Assembly: GCA_019244945.1 (NCBI GenBank)
Contig: JAFASD010000401.1
Coordinates: 1 to 5,230 of the forward strand
Origin: Acidobacteriaceae bacterium
GTDB taxonomy: Bacteria > Acidobacteriota > Terriglobia > Bryobacterales > Bryobacteraceae
Length of the DNA: 5,230 bases
Direction: 5' to 3'
This document shows, piece by piece, positions 1 through 5,230 of this stretch. Under the pieces are notes generated by a model, which worked only from the letters and a program-made list of their open reading frames with translations, searched no databases and was not told where the DNA came from. Numbering within the stretch: the first letter of the stretch is position 1; each line of letters opens with the position of its first letter. The position numbers and the translations under genes are program-made.

Positions 1-756
1 TCCGAGAGAGCTAGTGACTATTCTTAGCGCCTGTAAGCTGTACTCTCGCGAAGCATCGAGCCACCCTATTTTCCTGTCGAGAACTGCGAGATTGTTCAAC
101 ACCTCAGCAAGACCCGCGCCGGAATCGCTGTGATCAACCTTCTGCAAGGGAAGGACCTGTAAGAACAACGCTTCGGCTTCGGAAAACCTCCCAAGCTCAG
201 TTAGAGTTAATGCGAGATTATTCATGGTTCGCGCACGGATGGAATTTTCTGCTAACTGCAGCTTGCTCTCGACGTCCAATGCTTGTTGGCTCTGTTTGAC
301 GGCACTCGCATAATTACCCATTTCATAGGCCAATAAGGCTGAGTTGGTGAGAACCTTCGCGTACTCGATGCTGCTCTCTCCGTCCCATCTCTTGACCAGA
401 GTTTCTGCAAGCTCATACAGTGGCTCAGCCTCCTTGTAGCAGCCCTGTTTGTGAATACTTAGAGCTAGATTGCTTAACACGGATGCCGCATTCACGCTAT
501 TGGCCGCATCCGTTTTCTCAAGAACGGCATAGGCTTTTCGCAGCGAGCCCTCGGCTGAAGCGTATTGACCTTGCCTCACCAGAAGCGCACCCATGTTGTT
601 CAGAGCGATTGCGGTCTCCAGATCGCCTGGCTTGGCGACAGAGCCAGATGCATAGATCACATCGGAGGCCCTCATTGGCATCAAGAAAACACAGAGATAG
701 ATGGTGACTTGTAAAAAAGTAGTAAACAGCTTGTAAATGAACTTCGACAGGAACAC
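1..756 (-). CDS. Exported/membrane-anchored tetratricopeptide-repeat (TPR) protein, N-terminal part (C-terminus beyond left edge)
   Basis: The minus strand is open from 756 to the left edge, giving 252 residues without a stop; the C-terminus is missing. The GTG at 754-756 is chosen because AAGGCGGAG lies 6 nt upstream, an in-frame TAG (784-786) lies just before, and this start gives a signal-like N-terminus: MFLSKFIYK, then a hydrophobic stretch at residues 10-28 ending PMRAS. The signal-peptidase site is not ideal (Arg or Met at -3), so it may be an uncleaved anchor. The rest is five TPR units with a marker Asn at residues 54, 96, 138, 180 and 222, an exact 42-residue period (NNMGALL, SNLALSI, TNSALLA, NNLALTL, NNLAVLD), each followed by G-x-(Y/F)-x-x-A-type helix B residues; the fifth has GWLDAS. 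The 42-residue period is typical of TPR_12/kinesin-light-chain-like arrays, which act as protein-binding scaffolds. A C-terminal effector domain could lie outside the window. It is divergently transcribed from pdp; partner and function are unknown. The sequence is more AT-rich than the operon. Confidence 0.85.
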   Translation of the reverse strand, partial: MFLSKFIYKLFTTFLQVTIYLCVFLMPMRASDVIYASGSVAKPGDLETAIALNNMGALLVRQGQYASAEGSLRKAYAVLEKTDAANSVNAASVLSNLALSIHKQGCYKEAEPLYELAETLVKRWDGESSIEYAKVLTNSALLAYEMGNYASAVKQSQQALDVESKLQLAENSIRARTMNNLALTLTELGRFSEAEALFLQVLPLQKVDHSDSGAGLAEVLNNLAVLDRKIGWLDASREYSLQALRIVTSSLG

Positions 757-762
757 AGATAG

Positions 763-771
763 CTCCGCCTT
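763..771 (-). promoter_or_regulatory. Ribosome binding site that decides the GTG start of the TPR gene
   Basis: Read on the minus strand, AAGGCGGAG is followed by a 6-nt spacer (CTATCT) and then GTG. It is one mismatch from the AAGGAGG-type consensus. The only in-frame ATG codons nearby (in FLMPMRA, residues 26 and 28) lie at the end of the hydrophobic segment and lack such a site, so the GTG is preferred. Confidence 0.6.
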
Positions 772-780
772 TCGTAACAG

Positions 781-809
781 AAACTAATCTGTATTCCGAA
801 ATAGTTCAA
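781..809 (-). promoter_or_regulatory. Possible sigma70-type promoter for the TPR gene
   Basis: On the minus strand TTGAAC (804-809, 4 of 6 matches to TTGACA) is followed after 17 nt by TAGTTT (781-786, which keeps the key T1, A2 and T6 of TATAAT). An A-rich tract (GAAAAAACT) lies upstream. Transcription would begin near 774, leaving a short leader of about 18 nt before the GTG with its Shine-Dalgarno. The spacing and position fit well, but the -10 match is weak and the call rests on consensus reading alone. Confidence 0.35.
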
Positions 810-905
810 TGGACTGTTCCTCAGTTTTTTCTAACTTCCGCATCTGTCAAATGACATGCGCTATTGGAGCGGCCCGGATATGTGGTTACCCGCGAAGAGC
901 TCGGA

Positions 906-1053
906 AACAGGCTGTGGTCTTTCTGAGCGAGTGTCGGGGATCCCACGAGAATATGAGGGTCCCTGCGGCACGCTGAAGAGACGAGCTAATGATTATCTGC
1001 TTGTTAACGACCGTCGTTCGGGGTCGTGGAGGGTACCTCGGGCGACGGCCCTG
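906..1053 (+). promoter_or_regulatory. Candidate structured RNA leader of the pdp operon
   Basis: As RNA on the plus strand, 917-982 folds into one long bulged hairpin: GUCUUUC (917-923) with GAA/AGAC (975-977, 979-982, G978 bulged), AGC (926-928) with GCU (972-974), GUGUC (931-935) with GGCAC (967-971), GGGGA (936-940) with UCCCU (960-964), and CCC (942-944) with GGG (957-959), closing a 12-nt loop. That makes 23 pairs. An outer stem pairs 906-912 (AACAGGC) with 999-1005 (GCUUGUU). Downstream are a 6-bp hairpin ACGACC/GGUCGU (1007-1012 with 1022-1027) and GGGC-GACG-GCCC (1040-1051). The pairing uses several G-U pairs, which favours the plus strand. It does not match any riboswitch or small RNA I recognise. 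With no U-tract after it, a cis-acting leader is likelier than a free small RNA. The pairing was done by hand, and chance folding in GC-rich DNA remains possible. Confidence 0.3.
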
Positions 1054-1064
1054 CTAATCCTTCC

Positions 1065-1069
1065 AGGAG
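1065..1069 (+). promoter_or_regulatory. Shine-Dalgarno-like AGGAG upstream of pdp, badly spaced
   Basis: AGGAG within CCAGGAGAG is the only purine-rich anti-16S match ahead of pdp. It lies 17 nt before the ATG at 1087 and 41 nt before the family-consistent ATG at 1111, so it suits neither start under ordinary spacing. CCUG (1050-1053) can pair with CAGG (1064-1067), which would partly mask it. It may be a chance match. Confidence 0.25.
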
Positions 1070-1110
1070 AGTTCTAACGGTTCCGAATGGTACCCTTAGT
1101 ATTCGAAAAA

Positions 1111-2415
1111 ATGCGTACTGTCGATCTGATTCATCGCAAGCGGGAAGGGGAGGAACTGTCGATTGAGGAGCTTCAGCAACTCATAGACGGCTACACCCGC
1201 GGCGATATTCCCGATTATCAAATGGCTGCGTTTTTAATGGCCGTTTTTTACTCCGGAATGTCCGACCGCGAAGTAAGCGCCATGACTGAATGCATGATGA
1301 GCTCGGGCGCCGTGGTGGATCTGACAGCGGTTCCCGGCATTAAAGTTGATAAGCATTCTACCGGGGGCGTGGGAGATAAGACCAGCTTAATCGCTGCGCC
1401 GATCGCGGCCGCTGCGGGCGTAGTGGTCCCTATGATCTCTGGGCGAGCGCTTGGGCATACCGGCGGCACTCTGGACAAATTGGAGTCCATACCCGGATTC
1501 CGAACCGATCTGACCATCGACGAATTCCGGGAGCAACTGATTCAGCACAAGCTTGCTTTTATCGGGCAGACGCCCGAAGTTGCGCCGGCGGATGGGAAGC
1601 TATACGCACTTCGGGATGCAACGGCGACGGTTGAATCTATCCCACTCATCGCCTCCTCGATCATGTCCAAGAAGCTGGCAGTCAGCTTGGATGCTTTAGT
1701 TCTGGATGTGAAGGTAGGCTCGGGCGCGTTCATGAAGAAACAGGTGGACGCGCGGCGACTGGCGCAGATGATGGTCGGCATCGGCCGGCGGCTTGACAAA
1801 CGCGTGCAGGCGTTGATCACCGACATGAACCAGCCGCTTGGTTACGCGATCGGCAACGCTTTGGAGGTGATGGAGGTTTCGCAGACTCTGCAAAACGCCG
1901 GGCCGGCCGATCTCACCAGAATCTCGCTCGAACTGGCTGCGCGCATGATCTATCTCGGTAAAATCACTAAGACCCTCGACGATGCACGGGAACTGGCTCA
2001 AGCCAACTTGCTCGACGGGTCGGGCTACACCAAGTTCAAAGATGTAATTGCCGCGCAAGGTGGCGATCCGCAAGTGCTTGATCGTTTCGACTTACTACCC
2101 AACGCGACCGGCGCTCAGGAAATTACCACCAGCCGCGGCGGCTATGTTAGCGGGATTGATGCCGAACTGATTGGGCAGGCATCCTCTATGATCGGCGCGG
2201 GCCGGAACACCAAAGAAGATTCCATCGATCCGGCAGTCGGCGTCATCCTGGAAGTGAAGGTGGGCCAAAAGATCGATGCCGGCAGTATTCTGTGCCGCAT
2301 CTATTACACGAGCGAGGACCACCTACAGGAAGCGGCCGACTTGGTGGAGGACGCCTTCAAAATTTCCCAGCAGCCGGTGGAAGAACGCGACCTCATTCTC
2401 GAAGTTGTGAGCTAG
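1111..2415 (+). CDS. pdp: Pyrimidine-nucleoside (thymidine/uridine) phosphorylase, DeoA/Pdp family
   Basis: Cytosolic enzyme of pyrimidine salvage: uridine, thymidine or deoxyuridine plus phosphate gives the base and (deoxy)ribose-1-phosphate. The 434-residue product has the helical N-terminal domain, the phosphate-binding KVDKHSTGGVGDKTS segment (residues 78-92) and the family signature SGRALGHTGGTLDKLE (110-125). Substrate residues are R168 (YALRD), S183 and K187 (IASSIMSKK), and the C-terminal domain spans about 345-434. The frame also has an ATG at 1087 (eight extra residues, stop TAA at 1075-1077). I chose 1111 because MRTVDLIHRKREGEELS matches usual family N-termini and because K81, S83, R168, S183 and K187 then fall on the remembered numbering of the 433-residue Bacillus enzymes. 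Neither start has a well-placed Shine-Dalgarno. The length favours the broad-specificity Pdp type over the 440-residue E. coli DeoA, although PMISGR resembles DeoA, so thymidine-only specificity is not excluded. First gene of a tight operon; the transporter begins 10 nt downstream. Confidence 0.93.
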   Translation: MRTVDLIHRKREGEELSIEELQQLIDGYTRGDIPDYQMAAFLMAVFYSGMSDREVSAMTECMMSSGAVVDLTAVPGIKVDKHSTGGVGDKTSLIAAPIAAAAGVVVPMISGRALGHTGGTLDKLESIPGFRTDLTIDEFREQLIQHKLAFIGQTPEVAPADGKLYALRDATATVESIPLIASSIMSKKLAVSLDALVLDVKVGSGAFMKKQVDARRLAQMMVGIGRRLDKRVQALITDMNQPLGYAIGNALEVMEVSQTLQNAGPADLTRISLELAARMIYLGKITKTLDDARELAQANLLDGSGYTKFKDVIAAQGGDPQVLDRFDLLPNATGAQEITTSRGGYVSGIDAELIGQASSMIGAGRNTKEDSIDPAVGVILEVKVGQKIDAGSILCRIYYTSEDHLQEAADLVEDAFKISQQPVEERDLILEVVS

Positions 2416-2425
2416 CCTGGGCGGG

Positions 2426-3646
2426 ATGGCCAGGCTGGACGGGCTTGTCGGGCTGATTTGCATCGTCCTCTGCGCTTACCTCTTCTCTACCCGACGCTCA
2501 GCCATTCAGAAGCGGATATTGCTGTGGGGCATTGTCCTGCAGTTTGCATTGGCATTCCTGGTTTTAAAAACGAAAATAGGCAATCTGTTTTACGGAGTGA
2601 GCCTGTTTGTCAATGCGTTGCTGAATTACACGGCGGCGGGATCGAGCTTTGTCTTCGGCGAAAAACTCGGCCTGAGAAACGATCAATTTGGCGTTATTTT
2701 CGCGTTCCAGGTGCTGCCGATTGTCATTTTCATCTGCTCCTTATTCGCTATCCTTTATTACCTTGGCGTAATGCAGGTGTTCGTCAAGGGCATGGCGGTG
2801 TTCATGCAAAAATTCATGCGCACCAGCGGGGCGGAATCCACCTGCGTTGCGGCGAGTATCGTTATGGGCCAGACGGAAGCACCGGTGACGATACGGCCCT
2901 TTCTCGAAACTCTAACGGAATCCGAACTTTTTACCGTTATGGTAAGCGGCATGGCACACGTTTCCGGATCGGTCATGGCCGCCTATGTCGCCATTGCCGG
3001 GGTCTCGATTACTCACCTGCTGACTGCTGTGATTATGACGGCTCCGGCGACCATCATGCTTTCCAAGATGTTCGTGCCGGAGACAGGCGAGCCAGTCACG
3101 GCGGGAACGGTAAAGGTGGAAATTGAGAAGCCAGGCGTCAACCTCATTGATGCGGCCGCGCGAGGCGCCGGAGATGGGCTCTATCTCGCTCTGAACATCG
3201 CCGGGATGTTAATTGCATTCCTGGCGCTGATCGCGATGATCAACGGCGGGCTCGGCTGGGCGCACTCCTATGTCGCATGGATACCCGCGTCGCTACAGCA
3301 GATCCTGGCAATCGTCTTCGCGCCAGTGGCGTGGGCCTTGGGCGTCAGCTGGAACGACTGCGCCACCATTGGCAATCTGCTGGGCACTCGCATGGTGCTC
3401 AACGAATTTGTCGCGTTCGTGGAACTTGCGAAAGTCAAGGCGATGCTCGCGCCGCGCTCATTCGTGATCGCGACCTTCGCGCTCTGCGGATTCGCGAATC
3501 TTAGCTCAATTGCCATTCAAATCGGCGGCATCGGAGCTCTGGCGCCGTCGCGAAAATCGGATCTGGCGCGTCTCGGATTCAAAGCGATGTTAGTGGGAAC
3601 TCTGGCTAACTTCATGTCGGCTTGTATTGCCGGCATACTGCTGTAA
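2426..3646 (+). CDS. nupC: Concentrative nucleoside transporter (CNT/NupC family)
   Basis: Inner-membrane symporter (H+ or Na+ coupled) that imports nucleosides; 406 residues, close to the roughly 400 of E. coli NupC. The N-terminus, MARLDGLVGL then a hydrophobic helix and STRRSAIQKR, is the usual CNT opening and supports the ATG at 2426. Family motifs appear in order: GQTEAP (148-153, corresponding to the hairpin-1 nucleoside-binding Q-T-E), VSGMAHVSGSVMAAY (173-187), NEFVAF (326-331, the binding glutamate E327) and CGFANLSSIAIQIGG (354-368, with binding N358 and S361). Hydrophobic segments lie near 5-20, 31-48, 90-113, 183-213, 251-273, 290-306, 345-370 and 383-406, consistent with the CNT fold. 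All expected substrate ligands are present, so it should be functional. Purine versus pyrimidine preference and the coupling ion cannot be read with confidence; the neighbouring phosphorylase suggests pyrimidine nucleosides. The upstream GGGCGGG abuts the ATG and is a poor ribosome site, so coupling to pdp translation is likely. The symbol is family-level. Confidence 0.93.
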   Translation: MARLDGLVGLICIVLCAYLFSTRRSAIQKRILLWGIVLQFALAFLVLKTKIGNLFYGVSLFVNALLNYTAAGSSFVFGEKLGLRNDQFGVIFAFQVLPIVIFICSLFAILYYLGVMQVFVKGMAVFMQKFMRTSGAESTCVAASIVMGQTEAPVTIRPFLETLTESELFTVMVSGMAHVSGSVMAAYVAIAGVSITHLLTAVIMTAPATIMLSKMFVPETGEPVTAGTVKVEIEKPGVNLIDAAARGAGDGLYLALNIAGMLIAFLALIAMINGGLGWAHSYVAWIPASLQQILAIVFAPVAWALGVSWNDCATIGNLLGTRMVLNEFVAFVELAKVKAMLAPRSFVIATFALCGFANLSSIAIQIGGIGALAPSRKSDLARLGFKAMLVGTLANFMSACIAGILL

Positions 3647-3651
3647 CTGCG

Positions 3652-5230
3652 ATGCGTAGGAGACTTCTTACAGCAGCGGCGGTTTGCGGCCTCGGGCTAT
3701 GCGGTGCCGCGCCGCAAGCGCCAAACTCGCTCGGACCCCAAGATGTATTGCAGCATCTGAATCAAACGATCGGCTGGTATCAACATGTCAATGGCATTGA
3801 CCAGTCCTCGACCGCTCCGGAAAACATTTTGCTGCAGGATAACGTCAGGGACACTTCGAATCGGGTAGTGCAGCTCGCGTTTGCGTTCGCGCGCGCGGAA
3901 GCTAATGTCCTTGCAAAAAACAGCAGTCCTTCGAGTGACAATTCCGCAAACCCTCAACCGAGCCGGACTCTCGAGCAGTCCATTGCGGAGTCGAATGAGC
4001 GGGTGACAAAACTTCAATCGCAAATCGAAAGCCTGAACCAAAGTATCGATAAGGCATCCGGTCGAAAACGGGAAACATTGATCTCGCAACGCGATACTCT
4101 CGCAGCAGATTTGGACCTGGCGAAAGAATTCCAAGCGGCGCTAAAGACGTTCCTATCATTCGGACGGGGCCGGAACGGGAAAAATGGCGGGGGCGGATTA
4201 CTGGCGCAGATCAATGACCTCGAGGCTTCGGATTCTGTTCCACGCGCGATGAATACCGCTGTGAAGGTAAGCTCAACCAGCGCCCAAGCGCTCGCTTCGC
4301 AGGTTTTCCATCCCGAATCCGCCGGCATCATTACGCTTTTGACCAAGGCAACTTCTTTGGCGGGTGCGCGTGGGCAAATCGATTCGCTGATCGGCGAAAC
4401 AGAAGCGTTGCGCGATGAGCTGGACCGCTTGCTATCACCGTTGAGATCTGCTTTTCGAAATCACATCAACCAGGGCGATGCCCTCGCCAGAGCTGCCAAC
4501 GCTCAGACCGATCCGACGCAGCTCGACACAACCCGAAATCAATTGCGAGAGTTGGCCGCCACATTCAAACAGATCTCGAGTGTACTGACTCCTTTAGGCG
4601 AGCAAAGCATGGTTCTTCGGACCTCGCTCGCCGGCCTTCAGGATTGGCGCAATGCTTTGGACCGGCAATACGATTCCGTAATACGTTATCTGGCGATCCG
4701 TTTGGGCGTGCTGATTCTGGCGATTGTGTTCCTGCTGGTGCTCTCTGCGCTTTGGGAAAGAGCAATATCCCGCTATGTGCGCGAGCCACGGCGACGCAGG
4801 CAGTTCATCGTGGTGAGGCGATTTGTCATCACATTTGCGATCGTCTTGGTGGTGGCGCTGGGATTCTTCACCAGCGTCAGTTCCGTGGCGACGTTCGCTG
4901 GATTCATAACGGCTGGTTTGGCTGTCGCGCTCCAAAATGTGATCTTGTCGGTAGTCGCTTACTTTTTTCTGATCGGGCGGTATGGATTGCGTGTGGGCGA
5001 TCGCGTTACGGTGTCGGGAGTCACAGGCCAGGTAATCGAAATTGGCCTGGTTCGTTTCTCGATCATGGAGTTTGCGGGATCGGGAGGCGATCTTCACGCG
5101 AGTGGCCGCGTGGCCGTCTTTGCCAATTCGATCATCTTCCAGGCTTATGCATTGCTGCGACAGGCGCCTGGAACGGAATACCTATGGCACGCCGTTTCGA
5201 CCACTTTAGCGGCGGAGGCCGAATATGAAA
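3652..5230 (+). CDS. MscS-family mechanosensitive ion channel with long periplasmic N-terminal domain (partial, runs off right edge)
   Basis: An open frame from the ATG at 3652 to the window end gives 526 residues with no stop; the C-terminus is missing. Residues 1-22 look like a signal peptide (MRRRLLTAAAV, then GLGLCGAAPQA); the cysteines lack a proper lipobox. Residues 23-343 form a hydrophilic, presumably periplasmic domain with coiled-coil-like stretches (about 104-163 and 240-320) broken by a Gly-rich linker (171-182). Membrane helices follow at about 344-367 and 391-406, then the pore-lining helix and beta-domain entry at 412-461: AGLAVALQNVILSVVAYFF, IGRYGLRVGDRVTVSGVTGQV. Residues 484-500 (SGRVAVFANSIIFQAYA) match the MscS beta-domain core. 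Such channels release small solutes when membrane tension rises. At over 526 residues it is far longer than E. coli MscS (286) and resembles the large, periplasmically extended MscS relatives. It starts 5 nt after the transporter stop with no clear ribosome site, so it is probably translationally coupled and part of the same operon. Confidence 0.88.
   Translation, partial: MRRRLLTAAAVCGLGLCGAAPQAPNSLGPQDVLQHLNQTIGWYQHVNGIDQSSTAPENILLQDNVRDTSNRVVQLAFAFARAEANVLAKNSSPSSDNSANPQPSRTLEQSIAESNERVTKLQSQIESLNQSIDKASGRKRETLISQRDTLAADLDLAKEFQAALKTFLSFGRGRNGKNGGGGLLAQINDLEASDSVPRAMNTAVKVSSTSAQALASQVFHPESAGIITLLTKATSLAGARGQIDSLIGETEALRDELDRLLSPLRSAFRNHINQGDALARAANAQTDPTQLDTTRNQLRELAATFKQISSVLTPLGEQSMVLRTSLAGLQDWRNALDRQYDSVIRYLAIRLGVLILAIVFLLVLSALWERAISRYVREPRRRRQFIVVRRFVITFAIVLVVALGFFTSVSSVATFAGFITAGLAVALQNVILSVVAYFFLIGRYGLRVGDRVTVSGVTGQVIEIGLVRFSIMEFAGSGGDLHASGRVAVFANSIIFQAYALLRQAPGTEYLWHAVSTTLAAEAEYE
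4162..4197 (+). other. Gly/Arg/Asn-rich low-complexity linker inside the MscS-like protein
   Basis: The codons for residues 171-182 read GRGRNGKNGGGG, encoded by a G-rich stretch with runs of four, three and five Gs. It interrupts the first coiled-coil-like region of the extracytoplasmic domain and probably acts as a flexible hinge. The reading frame is continuous through it. Confidence 0.6.

Larger units (their letters stand above)
757..1110. other. Divergent intergenic region between the TPR gene and the pdp operon
   Basis: This is the only stretch of more than 300 nt without a convincing gene. The left third (757-850) is AT-rich and carries the likely TPR promoter. The right two thirds (about 906-1053) are GC-richer and rich in inverted repeats (see the leader entry). 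I found no convincing -35/-10 pair on the plus strand for the pdp operon, no tRNA, and no U-tract terminator. A 73-codon ATG-to-TAA frame at 856-1077 exists, but it has no ribosome binding site and an implausible composition, and it is not called as a gene. Confidence 0.7.

Noticed and set aside
420..707. 95-codon plus-strand frame opposite the TPR gene
   Set aside because: It is antisense to the clear 42-residue TPR repeats, with a Ser/Arg/His/Pro-rich composition typical of a shadow frame.
906..1053. 6S RNA, SRP RNA or a known riboswitch
   Set aside because: The large symmetrical central bubble of 6S RNA, the SRP loop motifs and the conserved cores of TPP, cobalamin, SAM or c-di-GMP riboswitches were not found, and there is no terminator after it.
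856..1077. 73-codon plus-strand frame (ATG at 856, TAA at 1075) before pdp
   Set aside because: No ribosome site before its ATG, an unconvincing residue composition (many Arg, Gly, Ser; no fold-like pattern) and complete overlap with the inverted repeats of the leader. A leader peptide cannot be excluded but is not supported.
2458..3126. 222-codon plus-strand frame inside the transporter gene
   Set aside because: Overlaps the CNT gene in another frame and is rich in Cys, His, Arg and Gly. The transporter frame carries all family motifs.
3652..3717. Lipoprotein signal on the channel N-terminus
   Set aside because: The residues before the cysteines (AAV-C and LGL-C) do not fit the lipobox, which needs Gly, Ala or Ser at -1. 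An ordinary signal peptide fits better.
4162..4197. G-quadruplex in the Gly-rich linker
   Set aside because: Only three G-runs of three or more are present with long gaps between them, so the usual four-run pattern is not met.
4594..5097. 167-codon minus-strand frame opposite the channel gene
   Set aside because: Antisense to the MscS pore and beta-domain; highly polar composition rich in His, Arg and Gln, with no recognisable motif.
4644..5228. 194-codon plus-strand frame within the channel gene
   Set aside because: A +1-type shadow of the MscS frame. The MscS frame is open without interruption and carries the family core, so no frameshift is needed.

Overview
The window looks like a chromosomal segment of a free-living, moderately GC-rich bacterium. 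The protein style best fits Acidobacteriota: a secreted 42-residue-period TPR protein, a large MscS-type channel with a FFLIGRYGLRVGDRVTVSG core, and a short DeoA/Pdp phosphorylase. That assignment is by resemblance only, since no rRNA or other phylogenetic marker is present.

Layout. (1) Positions 1-756, minus strand: the N-terminal 252 residues of an exported or membrane-anchored TPR protein. It starts at a GTG with a good Shine-Dalgarno and is cut by the left edge. (2) Positions 757-1110: a 354-nt divergent intergenic region. It holds a plausible promoter for the TPR gene and, on the pdp side, a leader that can fold into a long bulged hairpin (917-982) inside an outer stem, followed by smaller hairpins. 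(3) Positions 1111-5230, plus strand: a tight three-gene run consisting of a pyrimidine-nucleoside phosphorylase (pdp/deoA family), a concentrative nucleoside transporter (NupC/CNT family) and an MscS-family channel with a long periplasmic N-terminal domain, cut by the right edge. The gaps between these genes are 10 nt and 5 nt with no terminator between them, so they are probably co-transcribed and translationally coupled.

How the genes fit together. The transporter brings nucleosides across the inner membrane with a cation gradient. The phosphorylase then splits pyrimidine nucleosides with phosphate into base plus (deoxy)ribose-1-phosphate, giving a compact import-and-salvage module. The MscS-like channel is the unexpected third member; whether it is functionally linked or merely co-transcribed cannot be decided from sequence.

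No CRISPR array, insertion sequence, tRNA, rRNA or known mobile element was seen. The genes belong to ordinary families. The items most worth a second look are the structured pdp leader, the unusual start context of pdp, the channel's place in a nucleoside operon, and altered key positions in the phosphorylase cation site and the channel pore.
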